This document shows positions 62,972 through 64,000 of a stretch of 64,000 bases of DNA, one piece after another. The stretch covers positions 1,116,001-1,180,000 of the forward strand of contig NZ_CP134398.1 in NCBI RefSeq assembly GCF_002968335.2, read 5' to 3'. Position 1 is the first letter of the stretch, and every line of letters starts with the position of its first letter. Source of the DNA: Mycobacterium sp. ITM-2016-00316 (GTDB taxonomy: Bacteria > Actinomycetota > Actinomycetes > Mycobacteriales > Mycobacteriaceae). The position numbers and the translations under genes were made by a program. The notes beneath the pieces are model-generated. The model ran no database searches and had not been told where the DNA came from. It was given only the letters and a program-made list of their open reading frames with translations.

Positions 62972-64000
62972 ATGCGTGACATGGTTGAAATCGGCATGGG
63001 CAGAACAGCTCGCCGCACCTATGAGCTCGACGACATCAACATCGTCCCGGCCCGCCGGACCCGGTCCTCGAAGGACGTCTCGACGGCGTGGCAGCTGGAT
63101 GCCTACCGCTTCGAGATCCCGGTGCTCGCGCATCCGACCGACGCCTTGGTGTCGGTGGAGTTCGCCATCGAGATGGGCAGGCTCGGCGGTCTCGGAGTGC
63201 TCAACGGTGAAGGACTGATCGGCCGCCACGCCGATGTCGAGGCCAAGATCGCCGCGGTCATCGACACCGCGGCCACCTCGGATGACGAGTCGGCACCGAT
63301 CCGGATGCTGCAGCAGCTGCACGCCGCGCCACTGGTCCCCGAACTGCTGGGTGCCGCCGTCGCCCGGATCCGGGAGGCCGGTGTCACCACCGCCGTGCGG
63401 GTGAGCCCGCAGAACGCCGCGGCGCTGACTCCGGCGCTGGTCGCCGCGGGTATCGACCTGCTGGTCATCCAGGGCACGCTGATCTCCGCCGAACGGGTTG
63501 CCAACGACGGTGAACCGCTGAACCTGAAGACCTTCATCTCCGAACTGGACGTCCCCGTGGTGGCCGGCGGCGTGCTCGATCACCGCACCGCCCTGCACCT
63601 GATGCGCACCGGTGCGGCCGGCGTGATCGTCGGCTACGGCTCCACCTCCGGGGTGACCACCTCCGATGAGGTACTGGGCATCAGCGTGCCGATGGCCACC
63701 GCGATCGCCGATGCGGCCGCCGCGCGGCGGGAGTACCTCGACGAGACCGGCGGCCGGTACGTGCACGTGCTCGCCGACGGTGACATCCAGACCTCCGGGG
63801 ATCTGGCCAAGGCGATCGCCTGCGGCGCCGACGCCGTGGTGTTGGGCCCGCCGCTGTCGGTGGCCGCCGAGGCTCAGGGCGACGGCTGGTTCTGGCCGTC
63901 GGCCGCGGCGCACCCGTCGTTGCCGCGTGGTGCGCTGCTTCAGGTGGCGCTCGGTGAGCGTCCGCCGTTGGAGCAGGTGCTCAACGGCCCGTCGGACGAT
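62972..64000 (+). CDS. guaB3: GuaB3 family IMP dehydrogenase-related protein (3' end beyond window)
   Basis: The visible 343 residues (MRDMVEIGMGRTARRTYELDDINIVPARRTRS onward) match GuaB3, a paralogue lacking the CBS insert. The region where GuaB2 has the catalytic Cys loop reads VIQGTLISAERVANDGEPLNLKTFI, with no Cys, so ordinary IMP dehydrogenase chemistry is unlikely from this stretch. It still has the barrel strands VVAGGVLDHRTALHLMRTGAAGVIVGYG and HVLADGDIQTSGDLAKAIACGADAVVLG. The frame is open to the last base. Its role in mycobacteria is unresolved. Confidence 0.92.
   Translation, partial: MRDMVEIGMGRTARRTYELDDINIVPARRTRSSKDVSTAWQLDAYRFEIPVLAHPTDALVSVEFAIEMGRLGGLGVLNGEGLIGRHADVEAKIAAVIDTAATSDDESAPIRMLQQLHAAPLVPELLGAAVARIREAGVTTAVRVSPQNAAALTPALVAAGIDLLVIQGTLISAERVANDGEPLNLKTFISELDVPVVAGGVLDHRTALHLMRTGAAGVIVGYGSTSGVTTSDEVLGISVPMATAIADAAAARREYLDETGGRYVHVLADGDIQTSGDLAKAIACGADAVVLGPPLSVAAEAQGDGWFWPSAAAHPSLPRGALLQVALGERPPLEQVLNGPSDD

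Overview
The window is a contiguous, GC-rich actinobacterial chromosome segment. Gene content and order point to a Mycobacterium/Mycolicibacterium, most likely a fast grower. The backbone reads eccC4-(Rv3446c-like)-esxU-esxT ... rplM-rpsI ... glmM-(Rv3440c/Rv3439c-like) ... glmS ... nnr-gadB ... alr ... tsaE-tsaB-rimI-tsaD-groES-groEL1 ... whiB3 / (Rv3415c-like)-sigD-rsdA / (Rv3412-like) / guaB2-guaB3. This is the order of the M. tuberculosis Rv3447c-Rv3410c region, with extra blocks inserted. Both ends cut genes: eccC4 at the left and guaB3 at the right.

Bases 1-2616 hold the end of an ESX-4 type VII secretion locus, closed by a perfect 14-bp stem-loop. A sequence matching the SigM promoter pattern (GGAAC-N17-CGTCC) lies upstream of esxU. 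A near-identical copy lies upstream of the Rv3440c-like gene at 28.6 kb.

Bases 2709-25029 are the most interesting part: a metabolic island for adenosylcobalamin-dependent catabolism of glycerol/1,2-diols and ethanolamine, placed between esxT and rplM. It encodes a GAF regulator, an alpha/beta hydrolase, an aldehyde dehydrogenase with its DUF779 partner, glycerol kinase, an MTA/SAH-type nucleosidase, a GlcG/HbpS (PduO C-domain-like) protein, a glycerol facilitator and a PduO-type cobalamin adenosyltransferase. On the minus strand are a LuxR-type regulator, BluB, a CobA/CysG-like methyltransferase, a CobC-like phosphatase and a FhuF-like Fe-S protein. A complete diol/glycerol dehydratase with both reactivase subunits and an unknown 136-aa protein follows, then ethanolamine permease-EutB-EutC. 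No microcompartment shell gene, acylating aldehyde dehydrogenase or cobalamin riboswitch was seen. The aldehydes are therefore probably oxidised directly to acids in the cytosol. Three promoters in the island (aldehyde dehydrogenase operon, luxR-bluB-cobA operon, dehydratase operon) share a direct repeat TGCAAC-N5-TGCAAC. In all three it lies 11 nt before a -10-like hexamer, which suggests one activator controls the island.

Bases 25074-35795 return to core genes: ribosomal proteins L13/S9 with a clear promoter and terminator, a small secreted protein, glmM, the Rv3440c/Rv3439c-like pair, a DEAD-box helicase, an F420-type luciferase-like oxidoreductase with an operator palindrome, a dienelactone-hydrolase-like protein and glmS. 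Bases 35800-44981 are accessory: AraC regulator-cyanase-FNT transporter, a DUF222/HNH (13E12-family) protein, a mannitol PTS-DeoR operon divergent from a polyol dehydrogenase, and two small genes whose start codons overlap head to head.

Bases 45177-64000 are conserved core: Nnr, glutamate decarboxylase, alanine racemase, a hydrolase, the t6A cluster with rimI, groES-groEL1 behind a perfect CIRCE element, a small VOC/YciI/TetR group, a secreted protein, whiB3, sigD-rsdA and the IMP dehydrogenase genes.
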